Assembly: GCA_905183005.1 (NCBI GenBank)
Contig: CAJJDO010000137.1
Location: 217,315-281,314, forward strand
DNA: 64,000 bases
Reading direction: 5' to 3'
Origin: Paramecium pentaurelia
Taxonomy: Eukaryota > Ciliophora > Oligohymenophorea > Peniculida > Parameciidae
The notes below the pieces were generated by a model. That model saw only the letters and a list, made by a program, of their open reading frames with translations, was not told the origin of the DNA and ran no database searches. The stretch's first letter is position 1. The number at the start of each line of letters is the position of its first letter. The translations under genes and the position numbers were made by a program. This document shows positions 35,928 to 49,700 of this stretch, one piece after another.

Positions 35928-38111
35928 ATGAAACCTTACTAAACACCTACATCATGTCATTCTCGTAAGGGGAGTTTGAAGGTTCAACGTCAACCTCTTT
36001 AAGTTATAAGTAATTGTCCAGAATATCAATAATGTGCTAATTATTTATAAGATAAAGTTTAAGGATTGGAGTTGAGAGTGAAAAATCTTAATAGTTAACA
36101 TGCAGATAGATCGGCTACTAAATCAAAAGTAGATATACCTTTATCACCTTTTATGAATTAAAAGAAAACCTGTTAATCTAATTAAAAAATAGATTCTTAG
36201 AGTTTTTATGAGACCATCATCAATAAAAGATTAGAAAATATTAGCAAGATTGATCATTCTCCTAAACATGTTAAAACTGATTAAGCCTTTATTATTTAAG
36301 ATAAATTTTCAACACATAGTTAATTATCTAATTTAAGTCATTATTAAAGTAAGTTACATAGTAATAGTATATTGAGAATACAACAATTAACTAAGAAACT
36401 AAGAAAGTTTAAAATGATAAAGGATTAAAATTAAGATGAATGTGCACCTTCTCTTGCAAAAATTAAATGTTTTTGTTAAGAACATTGTAATGATTGTTTC
36501 GATTTCTATAGATGTACAGATTTAATTACTTTAAAATATTTTATTTATTTATTGTTATAAGAGATTAATACACTTTATAGTTAGGATGCAATCAAAATGG
36601 CAGATAATTCATTATAATATCAATAACAAATTGAAATGCTCAAAGAATAATTAGATCTTTAGAAATCTGATTAATTAACATTTTAAAATTAATTAAGGTT
36701 ATAAAAGATGGTTGTAGATACTTAAAAATTAATTTAAGACATTATTAATGCCTTATCATCTAAATAAAATAATAGTTTATTAATAAATTAAGTTGAAGTT
36801 TTAAATAAATAAATGAAAGATCTCAAAGACAATATGTCTACAAATTAAACTTAAAATTATCTCTCTTAAAATACAACATCTTTTGGATAATAACTTGCTA
36901 AATGTGGATTTGATACTCATTAATAACATTAAATTATGACTAATGAAAGTTCCTTAATAAATTAATCTAATTATTAGACTTAAATTAGAGATGATAGAAA
37001 TTTATCATAATTAAGTTCCAAATCCAAATCTCCTTATTATAGAAATTAAAAAAATCTCATTTATGATTACGAATCATAAAATGAATAAAATAAAAGATTA
37101 TTGGATGAACAAACTATAATTAATAGATAATTGATGGAAAATCTATTTAAATTGTAAACTGAAAAATAATCTAATGAATATAAGGTTATATAATTATAAG
37201 ATGAAATCAAATAAAAGACTAAATTAATTAAAGATCTAGAAAAGAATGTGTAATCAGAAAATTCTAATACATATAATAATCTTAATCAAAGAATAATTGA
37301 TATTAGTAAAAATTTAGATTAAGTTTTGATAAAAAATTAAGAATTGACTTATGAAAACAATCATTTGCGTGAAAAATAAGATGAATTATAAAAGAATGAA
37401 TAAAATTATTATGATTTGTAATAAGATTTCAATAAATAGTATTAGTAATTAAATGCAGTTTTAAAGGAGAATTTCAATCTTTAAAAATTGAATCAATAAA
37501 TTGAAGTAATTTATATTTATTATTCATTAGAGTGATTGTAAGAATTATTAATAATAAATATTGAAATTTCAAGAAAAATGTTAAAATTAGTATGCTCATC
37601 TAGAGAATTAACAAGAAATTGAATATATGGAGTAATAAATTAAAGAATTGTAACTTCAATAAAAGGAATAGTGTAAAATAATTGTAAATTTCTTATTCAA
37701 TTTCTATAGACTTTAATTACAGATGAAGCATTATATTTAGGTTAGGTCACACTATATGCTTGTGATATTTTATCTAGACAATCAAATGAAGGCATACCAA
37801 CTACATTATTAATGTTATAAAAAGATTTAAATGCAAAAAAAAGCACAATATAATAAAAGATGAATATTCTAGAGTAATTTGGAAATAATTTGAAATTATA
37901 AGATGTTTTACCTCATAATCATAATTAAATGCCAGATAGCATAGATTATAATAAAGAGAAACTTAATAGTGAGACATCTACTTTAAGGTAAAAGAATCTT
38001 AGTTATTATGATGAAAAATCAAATACTGTAAATTAAAATAATTAATAAAATGAGTTAATGACTATGTTATTACTTTAATGTAATATCATTGAAAAAATGA
38101 TGGAATTTTGA
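35928..38111 (+). CDS. Coiled-coil, Gln/Asn-rich protein
   Basis: ATG 35928 (MKPYQTPTSCHSRKGSL), TGA 38109-38111; two introns (25 and 26 nt, near 37.51 and 37.69 kb) leave 710 residues. The N-terminal 200 residues are polar with a Cys/His patch (KCFCQEHCNDCFDFY); the rest is mostly helical with long Gln/Asn/Lys runs, predicted coiled coil (about 220-590). No enzymatic motif. It has the look of a cytoskeletal or basal-body/centrosomal component, but that is inference. A long 48-nt GTACAG...ATAAG segment in the early part might be a further intron but is in frame. Confidence 0.72.
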
Positions 38112-38228
38112 AATATTTACCAATTCAGATCATTAAATATGTTGAATTATCTATATTTTAAATTTAGTTTTGATTTCTTATTTTATTATAGTATATTTTT
38201 AATATTAATTAAATTTATTTAACAATAA

Positions 38229-40255
38229 ATGTCATCCAGATATAAAAATATTGATGGTTTTATTATAGATTTGCACTCTTAATTTGGTAATGGAAAATTT
38301 TCTAAGTGTTATAAATGCAATAATTAAAAATATAGAATACCTTAATGTGTTAAAGTAAAACTCATTTATACATTTAGGTTATATCTAAAACCAAGGAGTT
38401 ACTAGAATTGTTTGAAAGAGAAATATAAATCATAAAGACACTAATGTAAATTGATTTTAAACATCTTGTGAAGATACTTCACATAAATTAATAGGAAAAT
38501 GAATGCTATATTTTTATGGAATATTGTTCACAAGGAGATCTTGATAATTTTATTAATAAAAAACAAAACAGGATAAAGTAATTGACAGTTGAAGAGATAT
38601 TATCTATTTTAGACTAAATTATATAAGGCTACAAAGAGCTTCATCAATGTAGAATTATTCATAGAGATATAAAACCAGCCAATATATTACTTGGAAATAA
38701 TGGATATTTTTAGGTATAATCTAAACCTTATTTAGATTGCTGATTATGGTGTGTCAAAAATTCTAGATAATCCTGACCTTATTGCAAATTAGAGTTAAAT
38801 TGGAACACCATTTTATGCTGCTCCATAAGTACTCATAGGAGATAATTATTCTAATAAATGTGATGTTTACAGCGTATTATAACTATTAAATATAGCTTGG
38901 TGTCATAATATATGAATTAGTCTATTAAAAAATTCCATCCCTTTATTACGATAGATAAAATTTATTTGGAGCTACAAGAAAAGCAAAAGATTAGAATATA
39001 TTAATTGATAATTTACCTCCAACCCTTAGAGGAGGTACTGTTTAAGAAAAAGAAAAATTGTTGAAATTTTTAAATTAATCTTTAGTTTTTGAAGAATCCT
39101 CTAGAATAAGTTGGGAAGAATTATTTAAAATGTTTCCTTACTAGTGCTCATAAATTACATTAACAAGTCAATCAAACTAGAGTTCATAATTAATCCCAAG
39201 TTCAATATCTAATCAGGTTGTCTCAACTATTCAATAATAATCTAATGTCTAAATATCAAATTAATTCGATAATAATAATAAAGTATCACAATAACCTATA
39301 ACAGATGTTTAAAGGTCTAACATTACATAATAGAGTTCTATTTAAAGTTATAATTAAAGTAGTAATCAATCTTCACAACTAATTTAACCATAAGTGAGTG
39401 ATATTCCTCATAATTAAAACCCTCAGAATAATTAATAATAATAAAATTTCAAAATATTGATTAGGCCAATAGATAATTTTTTAGAAAAGATTATAGAATT
39501 CTATATGGCCAAACATTCTATTGCTGAAAGGTTATTTATGAAAAATGAAAGTTTTCTTTAAATTATTGAAAATCAAAAAGATTTTGTCAATTGTGGGTCT
39601 TATATTTCTCATCTATAATTAATTTAAATTTTATTAAGTGGATATTAATGTTCAATCATTTTCAATTTATATCATTTTGTCTTTTAAACTTAAGAGTATT
39701 GGAATTATTTATAAATAACAAATGAAGTAAATGCAATTAATAGATAATTTTTGGAAGAATAAATTAGGCTATATTTAAATAATGATACTGAAACAATCCA
39801 AGTTTAATAGAAACATATCAAAAGACTATATATCACATAGAAAAGGGATTTTTAAGTAAAATATATTATTATTATTTAAGAAATAATTGAAAATAGTTTA
39901 AGACTATCAAAAAAACTAAAAAATTAACTTTAAATTAGAAGAAATAATTGGTGACCTTATTTAAAACGAAATCTTCTACCTCTCTAAATCATTTTTAAAT
40001 TAAATGAAAATAAAATAATTTCATCTTTATTTTAAATCTCAAAACGAAAATGAAAATGAATCTCTAAAAGAACATAAAATGCATCATTTAGCATAATCTA
40101 TAAATATTTTTACTTTTGAAGAATAATATAGTGAGCTTATTTAAATTTTAGAATTTGATAAAAACAAAGTTATTCAAATTCCAACTGATGAATAATCTAT
40201 CAAAAAAATGATATCAGATTACTTTTCAAATTTAGAAAATAACAAATAAATTTGA
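38229..40255 (+). CDS. ULK/ATG1-like protein kinase
   Basis: ATG 38229 (MSSRYKNIDGFIIDLH), TGA 40253-40255; four introns (23, 22, 22, 25 nt, the last ending AAG) leave 644 residues. Kinase domain about residues 8-275: FGNGKFSKCYKC, QCVKVI (ATP Lys), FKHLVKILHI, IIHRDIKPANILL, IADYGVSKI (Tyr for Phe in DFG), GTPFYAAPQ (APE changed to APQ), CDVYSLGVIIYELV. The middle 275-420 is a Gln/Asn/Ser-rich linker, and the C-terminal 220 residues are helical. A kinase followed by a disordered linker and helical tail fits ULK/ATG1, which starts autophagy; subfamily assignment is moderate. It lies 117 bp after the coiled-coil gene. Confidence 0.75.
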
Positions 40256-40844
40256 TATATTAATTTTTATACGAGTTTATTTATATGTATTTATATATTA
40301 ATTAATATTTTGATATATATATAATCATTAAAATCTACAATTATAAATTAATATTATTTGTTTTTTTTCATCAAATAAATTATTTAATTGAAAAATAATT
40401 TAAATAATAAGTATTTCAAATTTATTTAAAATAAGAATAAAGAATAGAATCTAAATTTTATTTATTTCTTATGAAAATTGATTTTTATTTTTTAATTATC
40501 AAATAATTATACTTATTAACTCTAGAAAATAAATTAATGAAGTATATGAGGAAATATAATCTTTCATTAACAAGTTAATTATAAATAGATATTTGGGATA
40601 GTTTTAATAATATTTTTAACATAAAAATTTGTAAAACTATTTTTATTAGAAAAATTAATATTTTAAGATATATATTTTTAGTTATATATTCATTTTATAA
40701 CACATAATATAATTAAGTATATTTTTATCATGAAAATTAATTTACATCCAAAAATAATGATTAAGAAATTGAGGAGTATATAAAAGCAATTACAGATCTA
40801 AGGTTCATCCTTTAAAGAAGAAATAAAGAACTTTATCTTATGAA
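40256..40844. other. Intergenic, AT-rich
   Basis: Very AT-rich spacer. A short frame with ATG at 40731 runs toward the next gene but meets a TGA and cannot be joined convincingly. No other feature. Confidence 0.5.
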
Positions 40845-41273
40845 ATGATAAAATCAAAAATATTAGAAACAAAGTTTAAGCATTAACACTTTTGAAGTAG
40901 GGAGGAGAGAGAATGTAAAGCAGAAATGCATAATAAATCAGAAGAAAAAGTTGTTGTTGTTCAAATTTTGGACATAAAAAAACTAAGATCAAACATCTTA
41001 TGTGAAATTTGTCATCGTTAAGTTGAATAAATATAAAAAATAAAGAAAAAAAGAATTTAGTAGAGGATGCTTTAAGAAACATTTAAGTCACACAACATTC
41101 CATTTAATCTATGTATTCTCCCTTACATAAGTCTATCAAGATTTACAATGAATAATAATAAATCAATAGATTTTTAATATAAATCTTAAATTAGATAATA
41201 TGTAAAATAATTATACAAACAACTTAATGAATCTAATAAAAATTCAGTTATGAATCTTACTAATCCATATTGA
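40845..41273 (+). CDS. Small protein with a CxxC motif, unknown
   Basis: Best start ATG 40845 (MIKSKILETN), TGA 41271-41273; one 24-nt intron ending GAAG, near 40.87-40.89 kb, leaves 134 residues. There is one CEICHRQ cluster (two Cys plus His), a half zinc-binding motif, then a basic helix (QIQKIKKKRIQQRM) and a polar tail. The same frame continues upstream of this ATG (SKVHPLKKKQRTLSYE), so the N-terminus may be longer with an exon not resolved. Function unknown. Convergent with the cyclin gene, 96 bp between stops. Confidence 0.55.
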
Positions 41274-41369
41274 AATATCACTTAATTAGATTACTTATTA
41301 TAAATTAGAAGAAGATAATATTATTTATAATACTATTTTAATTTATATAAAAATTAAATTAAATAAATT

Positions 41370-42420
41370 TCAATACTTAATATTAGTTTGTCTAAGATAT
41401 TACTATTATTTTTTAGACATTCCATTTTAACATAATCTATAAATATATTTTAAAACAATTTCTGTATTGATAATCTTCTAATCTACTTGTATTTATTAGA
41501 GCACATTAATTAAATCAGTGGGAATTGATAATTATAATAATTCCATACGTTTAATTGTATAAAATATAGATCCATATGATATTGCACTTTGATGAAAAAT
41601 AGTTGAATCATAATATTAAGTGACAAATTTTAATAAAAGCAAACTACATTTATAAATAGCTTTTAATTTAATACTAACTAATGAGTTTTAAATAATGTCT
41701 GAAGAGATATATTTATAATATCTGTATTCTAAATCTCTCATTATATAATCAAAAATCTTAAAGTAATTTGGAACTTCAACTTAATATTGAAGAGTTTATA
41801 AAATGTTAAATTAACATTATATTAACATTTGTTCATCCATTTTATCACTACTCAATTCAATCAATTATTAGGATGTTAAAGGGGAAACATCTTTACATTT
41901 TGAAGCAAGACTTATACAACAAATACCAATTGCTAATAGTTCCTAATTAGTAAGTAAAAAATTAGTCTATTAAAGAAATTTATCCAATATTGAGATTGCC
42001 AAAAAGTATGTTTCATTTGAAGCACTCTCATAACTTCCCATTACATCCCCCATCCAACATAATAAATTATGTCGTTTACATTCATCTATGTTATGTTTCT
42101 TTAAAGATTCAATAAACTATATTATTTTAAGTTAAAATTACATTTCCATGTTCGATCGTTAATGGATAAGCAAAATGAGTATGTTCATTTTAAAACCAAA
42201 AGAACTATTCTTAAATTGTAAAACTATCGACTTTTGGATTTTCATCTTTCATAATTTCAAATTCTTCTTGATTTAAGCAAATCCAATCAAATTGGATATT
42301 TTTCATTTCCATATAATTTAACTAGTTTTTTTTCTTTGGACTCTTAGGAACCTAAACAATACTTTTAGTTTTTAAATTTTAAGAGCTCTTTTCTAAATTT
42401 GTAATGTCGAAGAATTACAT
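41370..42420 (-). CDS. Cyclin
   Basis: ATG 42420-42418 (MQFFDITNLEKSSQN), TGA 41372-41370; one 25-nt intron leaves 341 residues. The cyclin box is clear: RHNLLCWMGDVMGSYESA, NETYFLAISILDKFL, LAIGICCISLASKCKD (the MRAILxDW, ETxxLAxxxLDRFL and LLGxxxxxIAxKxE-type helices), followed by a second helical repeat ending about residue 290. It is an A/B/D-type cyclin by layout; the exact subtype is uncertain. Cyclins activate CDKs and drive cell-cycle or conjugation steps. No obvious destruction box (RxxLxxxxN) was seen in the N-terminus. Confidence 0.85.
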
Positions 42421-42587
42421 TAAGTTATTTAAATTAAAATTACTTCAAGTTGATAATTATTAAATTATAAATGAATTATAATAAGGTTTTCAAATAATAT
42501 TAAAACAAAATTGAATACATAAAATAATTATGCATTTCCATATGTCTTAACTTATATATTAATTACAATATACAATTAATAACTAAA

Positions 42588-43124
42588 TCAAAATTTTTAA
42601 ATTGGTAAAAAGACATGACTTTCTTAAAAGACTTCATCAAATTCTTCTGGTTCAGAATTAAGTATATTCTAATCAGAAAACTTTTCAAAAAAAGATTCTG
42701 TTTCTTTTGATGATGAAAATTCTTCAAGAAAGTTTGTACATTATGCTTGTTTTATTATTTCATTTTTATTTTCTTATTTTCTTTCATATTTTTTTAATCT
42801 TTCTGCAATTAAGGCTTTTCTTATTTTTGATTTATTTTTTCTTATAAATTATCTAAGAAATCCCATTTTCTATCCTTGGAAATCAAACAATGAAGCAATT
42901 AATCCAACCTTATTAAAGATAGATGTATAATCTTCTAAGGTTTTTTTTGGAACTCCTACAAATTTTGCAGCCTCTTTTAAAGAGTAATATTGTTTTTCTC
43001 CTTGTTCATTTATTAAACCTTCTAAGAATATTTTCCTCCAGATCTAAACTTTATTATAGGCACTTTCTACTAATCTTTCCTTAACTCTTTTAGAATCTAC
43101 ACTTTAAAATTCTGAAATATACAT
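42588..43124 (-). CDS. Helix-turn-helix DNA-binding-like protein
   Basis: Uninterrupted frame, ATG 43124-43122 (MYISEFQSVDSKRVKERLV), TGA 42590-42588, 178 residues. Residues about 47-67 read YSLKEAAKFVGVPKKTLEDY, a textbook helix-turn-helix (psq/MerR-like) with the expected Ala, Gly and Val turn positions. Further down is a basic patch (RKNKSKIRKALIAERLKKYERK), then an acidic Ser/Glu-rich tail. It probably binds DNA; targets unknown. In the same orientation as the cyclin, with 167 bp between the two. Confidence 0.7.
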
Positions 43125-43717
43125 GGTTAATTAATATTATAAAATATCGAAGTATGTTATCTCATTTTAAAATATAGAATAATCTATATAATATTCAAGT
43201 CTTTAAGAAATATTAGTTGATTTAATTAGTCAATTTTTAATAAAACAAATGGAATTATAATTAGAGTATAAGTATTTCTAAAAATTATAATATAAATAAG
43301 AATTTCAATAAATTGAATTATTTTTATTATTTCCTAAATGTTCATTTAATATTTTAAATCATATATTGTTCTTCTTTCATTATAAATTTGGTTAAAAATT
43401 AATAAATTAATCAGATTATTTACATTGAAAGATAAATAGATTAATTATGTAAAATTTCTGTAATTATTAAAATATTTAAACTTAATGGTGTTATATGTTT
43501 AAGTAGAGATTTATTGTAAATTGAATAGCAATTTAAATTTAGTAAATATCTATTTTTGGTATTAAAGTTATTTTCCAATTAAATCGATAGAAAGGGTAGT
43601 TTATAAATTTAGTTATTTGTAAATATATATAAATGATGTATTTATTATAAGGTTGTATATGTTTATGGATGTCTATTTCTAATTATTATTAATTTAATCC
43701 ATCAATAATTATAAATA
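43125..43717. other. Intergenic, AT-rich
   Basis: Divergent spacer in front of the large channel gene. It is AT-rich with no gene recognised. Confidence 0.5.
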
Positions 43718-46700
43718 ATGTTAAGAAAGATTACTTATGGATGTTAGATATCGTTGTCCTTATGTAGTGAAAATGAGACCTATCTTTCAACTGACTAACT
43801 TAATGATAATTTATTAGTTCATAAGGTAATGCATCAGAATGAGATTCTGAACTTTGAAAAATGCATTTTTATGATCATACCTGTTCTAAATCATTTTTGG
43901 GTGGGCAAATTAGTAGAGCTAGTTAAAAATGACATTGACAAAGAAATCAATAAAAAGGGTAGTTTAATTGAGCATGATAGAATCCACAATTTAATCTAGA
44001 CAATAGACTATAAAATCTTATGAAAACAATCTTGATGAAGAGATGATGGCCAATATTTAATGTTTCCAAAAACTACAAGACACTTCATTACTATTTGGAA
44101 CTTCCACTTTTCATTTAGTTCACAAAGATTCTCTACGATTTGTAATGATTGATCAAGAATCAGTTTAATTAGTGGAATTTCCAACTGATTACACAGTATT
44201 ACATTTTCAACCAGTTTATTAATATCAGAAATAGATCTCATGTATTTTAGATTAGGAAACTGTAACATTGTGTGCTGCAAAATCAATATAAAATAGAAAA
44301 TGTTATTTAAGATTAATTTCTAAGGATTAAGCAGATTAAGTGTCTTCTACATAAATAAATCCAACTTATTTAAAAATGAATTTATATAGTAGTTTATAAG
44401 AAAATGAGGATTTATTATATGCAGGAGATTTGATTGCAATAAATTTAAGTGAAACAAATGTACATAATAAATCATATTATTTAAGTTATTTTTGAATGCC
44501 AAATAACCATATGATACATTTCATGAAATAGCTGAATATTAGATATAAAGATTATAAAATTAATTAACTTCATTAACATTAACAAAAATTATATATGAAG
44601 ATCTAAAAGTGACATTTGATGATGTAATAGAAAGAGTAGGTATGAAGAGAATTTAGAAACTTTAAAGTAGTTCATATTGGAAAATAGAAAAAACAAATGG
44701 ATAAGGAGGATAAATATAATTTTATTAATTAGTTAGATTTAAACATAATCAATCCTCTAGATATTTGGAATTATTAAATGGTGATCCTATTTTAACAAAT
44801 TAATTAAGCAAATTATCATTATTTATGTTGATACCTATAGATGAAGGATAAAAGGTATTGAAAAAGGATTCTTATTTTAAAATACAACATTATTAATCTG
44901 GAATATATTTGTAGGATCATAATAATAAATAAGAAAATAGAAATATTAATATTTTAAGATTAAGAAAGATAGGAGATTATGAAGATACTGAAACTAAATT
45001 ACTTTAATATTCTGTTAAGATTTTTATTGAAGCAATAGAATTATTATAAGAAATTAATGATCAAGAAATTAAATGTTCTTCATATGATATTAAAAATAAA
45101 GAAGGTGAGATTAGATTAAAAATTAAGTTTTATTTTATTTATTAAAAAGTTAAGTAAATATTAACATATGTAAGTGATTTTTTGATGAATAAATTAATTT
45201 TTAATTTATCTCCTAATTAAAAATATAATTAAATATCATTCATTAGATAAGATGTAATAATTTCATTTTTCATATTAATTTTAGTCATTTAGATAAGAAC
45301 CTCTATTCCCTCTTATTTGTTTATTGTTTTAAATGCTAAAACCAGAATTAGTTGAATAAATTGCATCAAATGATAAAGATTTTTTTGAAAAAGAGGAGAA
45401 ATTCTATTAGAGTACTAAAAATATTAATAGAGCAGATAGAGATGAAGGAAGAATTATTTATTATTATAGCTTATAAATTAAAATACTATAAGTATAATTA
45501 ATTGAAACTATTAACATTGTATATAATTATCAATATATATTTATAGATTTGTAAAGACAATATTGAAAATTAGAATTGCTTTTTTTAGTTTTTACCCATA
45601 CTCCATAAACATATAATACTATATCCTGAATTTATAGCCATTTTAAATAGTCTTGTTTGTAAAAATCGTTTCTTTCTAGAAGATCTCTCTAAAATTAGAA
45701 AGAGTATTATATACTTATTTATTTTTTATTAGTTTCATCAAAAAAACAAAATAAAAATACATTCATTCTTGAATGGTTGACAGAAAAAGTATCATTAAGT
45801 TCTACTGCTAAAACTGAAATACCTTTTAGTTAAAAAACAGAAATTTTACATTTTTTAGCTGCATGTTGTTCTTTTGGAGTAGAGGCAATATTTGCAAATT
45901 AAGAGATGGTTTTTAAGACATTAATTAATAAAAAGAAAAATATTACATTAATGAAATGTGTAGTAGATGATGAAAAGAATATTATGGTTACTTGCAATAG
46001 TAAAATAGGATAAGTATCTATTAAATTTGAATCTTATTTTGAACATGCTCATAAAAATTCAAATCCACATTTTTAAGAAGAACTTAATTTTTTAAAAGCT
46101 TAATTCTTTTTATATTCATAATTATGTTTATAGAGAAATTATGATTCCATTAAATATTTTGGAGAACAATTTAGTGACAATTCCCTAGTTCCATTATTAA
46201 ATAATAACTTAATTGATCCTGAATTGAGAGCCCATTTAATTGCTCTCTGTAAAAACATCTACTTAGATAGGGATCCTTTAATTTCTCAAGTAAAACCAAC
46301 CTTAATTCGAGTTAATATTAGCAATAGTTAAACATTTTTTGACAATATGTTTTATGAAGATGAAGATGGAATTTTTGATAAAGTAGAATTAGAAACTAAA
46401 TCTTTATACTATGTTATTTTACAATTCAAAGAGATATTAAGTTCTTATCTAAGATAAATGGTGAAGAATCTACATGAATAATAACCATAGAAAGTATATA
46501 ATCTTCTTACTTTACAAATTATGAGAATTTTATTTATGTTATTATAATTTGGATGGTTTTCTAAATAAAGTGATGAATTTAATAATAATAGAATGGATGA
46601 TTCAAAAGAAATTGAATATGCATTAGAAAGATTAATTTAATAATTGTCATTATTACTTGAATATGATTTTGATTATTAAAAGGCTCATTCTAAATTGAAA

Positions 46701-49700
46701 TCAAAAAATGTTAATGAAAAATTAGCAAAAATTATTAAAATATAATCTTTAAAGTTCTTTAGAAAAACAGAATAAAAGAAAATCAATAAGAGTAGCATCG
46801 AGACAATTAGAGATCCACTTTTAAGAAAATTATAGAATGTTAAAAGAGTACTTAATAGATTCTATAATAAAACATTTAGTGCTCAAACTAATACTTCAGA
46901 TTATGAAATTGAAATAAAGATAGAGATATGTAAAATATTTTAATATCTATTGGATATGAGATTAGACTTTATGATTGATAATGCAATTGCTTTTTTTACT
47001 AATACATTTTTGCCTTAAATTTTAAAAAAGTTCTCACATTCAGAAAAATAACAATTACGTGATTCTTCTGAAAATAAAACTAATTTATAACATCATATAG
47101 TTTATTATAGATAGAAATATTTAACATCTTTATAAGGATTATTAAGAGAAGATCTTCTTAAACCAGGATAAAAGAAGTTTTAATAAAGAGGAATAAAAGA
47201 TCATGTATAAATAAATAGAATAAGACATTTTGATAGAATTATTGATCGTCCATTTGTAGAAGTTTTATTAAAAGGATTTTATTTTGCAAATGATAATGTG
47301 TTATAAAATCATATTGTAGAATTAATTGAAAGATATTAAAATTAAAGATCTGAATTTTGTAATTACTTAAAGTAAATATAAATGATAATGACAAATAATT
47401 TATAGATTATTTATAGAACTATGTACATTTTAGTTTAAAAGCTTAAAAATAATGTTCAGAATTCTTAAATTTGGTTGCGTTTGGATATTCCAATAGCATT
47501 AAATGAAAAAAATGAAGAAACAATTGAAAAAGTATTAGAGAAATTAGTTGAAATTTATACAATAATATCAAAAAATGAATCAAATGAAAAATCAGTAAGA
47601 AGAATATTCTTAAATTGTGGTGGATATTAAGTTGTATATTAATTAATTGTAAAATGTTTATCTGTAATTGATGTAAATATGAATATATTTGAATGCAGTT
47701 TTGAATTAACAGAATATGATGAATAGAAATAATATTAATAAGAATTAGTAGAGAAGATTCTATCAATATTTTAAGCATGTCTTAAATTAATAGGTTTATC
47801 TGTTAGAAATGATTAATAAAATTAAGAGTAATTTATATTATTATTATTATAGGTATGTTCTAATCAAATTAGCAAGACCATTATTAAGATATAATATGGT
47901 TAATTTAGGTTAGATAGAATTAATAAATGAGTTATTTTCTAATAATCATAATTTATTACCTTTAGTTAATTCAAATGATTTGTATTAGTTATTAGAATAT
48001 GTCAAATTATATGGGAAATATTAATCATTTATAGAACTATTTACATCCATTGTTAGAAATAAATAATGTTAATCTCTCTATAAAGATATCTATTAAGCTT
48101 TAGTATAATGTGAATCAAAAGACATAAATGTAAATCTAATGGATAATAACATTTTAGCCATTCTAAGATAACTATAACTTTTAGAAATTCTATCCAAATT
48201 AACCTAATATTGAAGAATTTCGTTAGAGTTTTCTCAAAATAGTAGATGTGGTCTTAATACATGATGATAGAGCAGCATTATCAGTAAAAATGTTGGAAGT
48301 ACTTGATTTCACTGATTTGACATCATATTTTTTAGAAAAGACTTAGGAAATGAGAAATACAAACTTAGATTTAGAATTATAAGATAGCATAACAAAAGTA
48401 AATTATATCTATATATAGATTAAATTTGTAATTTGTAGAATAATAATTACTTTATCAAAGAAGAAAAAGAAATTATTATTAATTCATGAGAATTATTTTC
48501 TATAAATTATAAGTATTGAAGCATAATGGCTAGAATAATAAGAGTTTTTGTAAATATCTGCTAAGACTTATATTGTTGAAGGATTATTACCATTAATAAA
48601 TACATATAATGAATATGCAAATAAAAAGAATTCTTTTAAAACAGACATAGCATAAATTAGAAGTTATGCTTTAAGTGTTTTAAAATAATATTCATAATTA
48701 ACTAAAAATAGTGATACTTCAACTAAATATTAAGTTCATAGATTGGTAAAAGCATTTGATTTAAAACTTCCTGATGAAAGAAGTGAATCAGATTCAGATT
48801 AAGAAGGATTAATGAGTGATATAAATGGAGAGACATTTAAAACTGAAAAATTTGAAGAATATTAAATAACTGATGGTAGTGATGGTTCAGATTAAGGTTG
48901 TAATGATTTAGAATTATGGGAATTCTTTAAGAAATTATTTGATAATAATCCAAAAATAAAAGAATTAACAGAAACTGATCAATTAGCTTAATCAATTTGG
49001 CATGTAAGTGATATGTTTACTAGTGATTTTTGGGGAGATAAAGAAAAGAGACAATTAATTCTTACTAATAATGATATGTTATAAAAGATTTTAGCTTTTC
49101 TTTAATTTTGGAAATCAAATAAAGCATCAAAATAAAGTGCTATTTTTGCATTAAAGTTATTAATACAAATAATAAAAATTGATTAGAATAGAATAAAAAT
49201 ACTTGATTAATTAGGAGGAACTAAAATAATTTTAACATTAATTTGGGAAGAGAATGAAAGTGAAAATGATTACATCATTTAATTATTGATTTTAATTAAA
49301 GAACTTATGTCTTGTAAGTAAGTATAAAAGACAACCTTAACATTTTTGAGTCTTGCTATTTCTAGTGACAAATTCTTTTAAAAAATGGAAATGCTTTTAA
49401 CAATAGAATAAGATTTAAAAATATGTACTTTAGTATTATAAATAATGGAATTGATGTGTAATGATAATAATAAAGAATTATAAAATTTAATTCGTTATTA
49501 AAAGAATAATAAAAAGTCATATGATCTTGTTTAATAGACAATTAATTATTTATGTTCTTTAGATGTTAAAAATAATTATGAATAACTTATTTAATGCTTA
49601 AAAACTCTAAAATCTTAAGCATATGCATGTAGACCAAATTAAACATTAGTAGCTAATTCAAAATTTGTTGAATTCTCTATTAAAGTATTAAATGACTCAT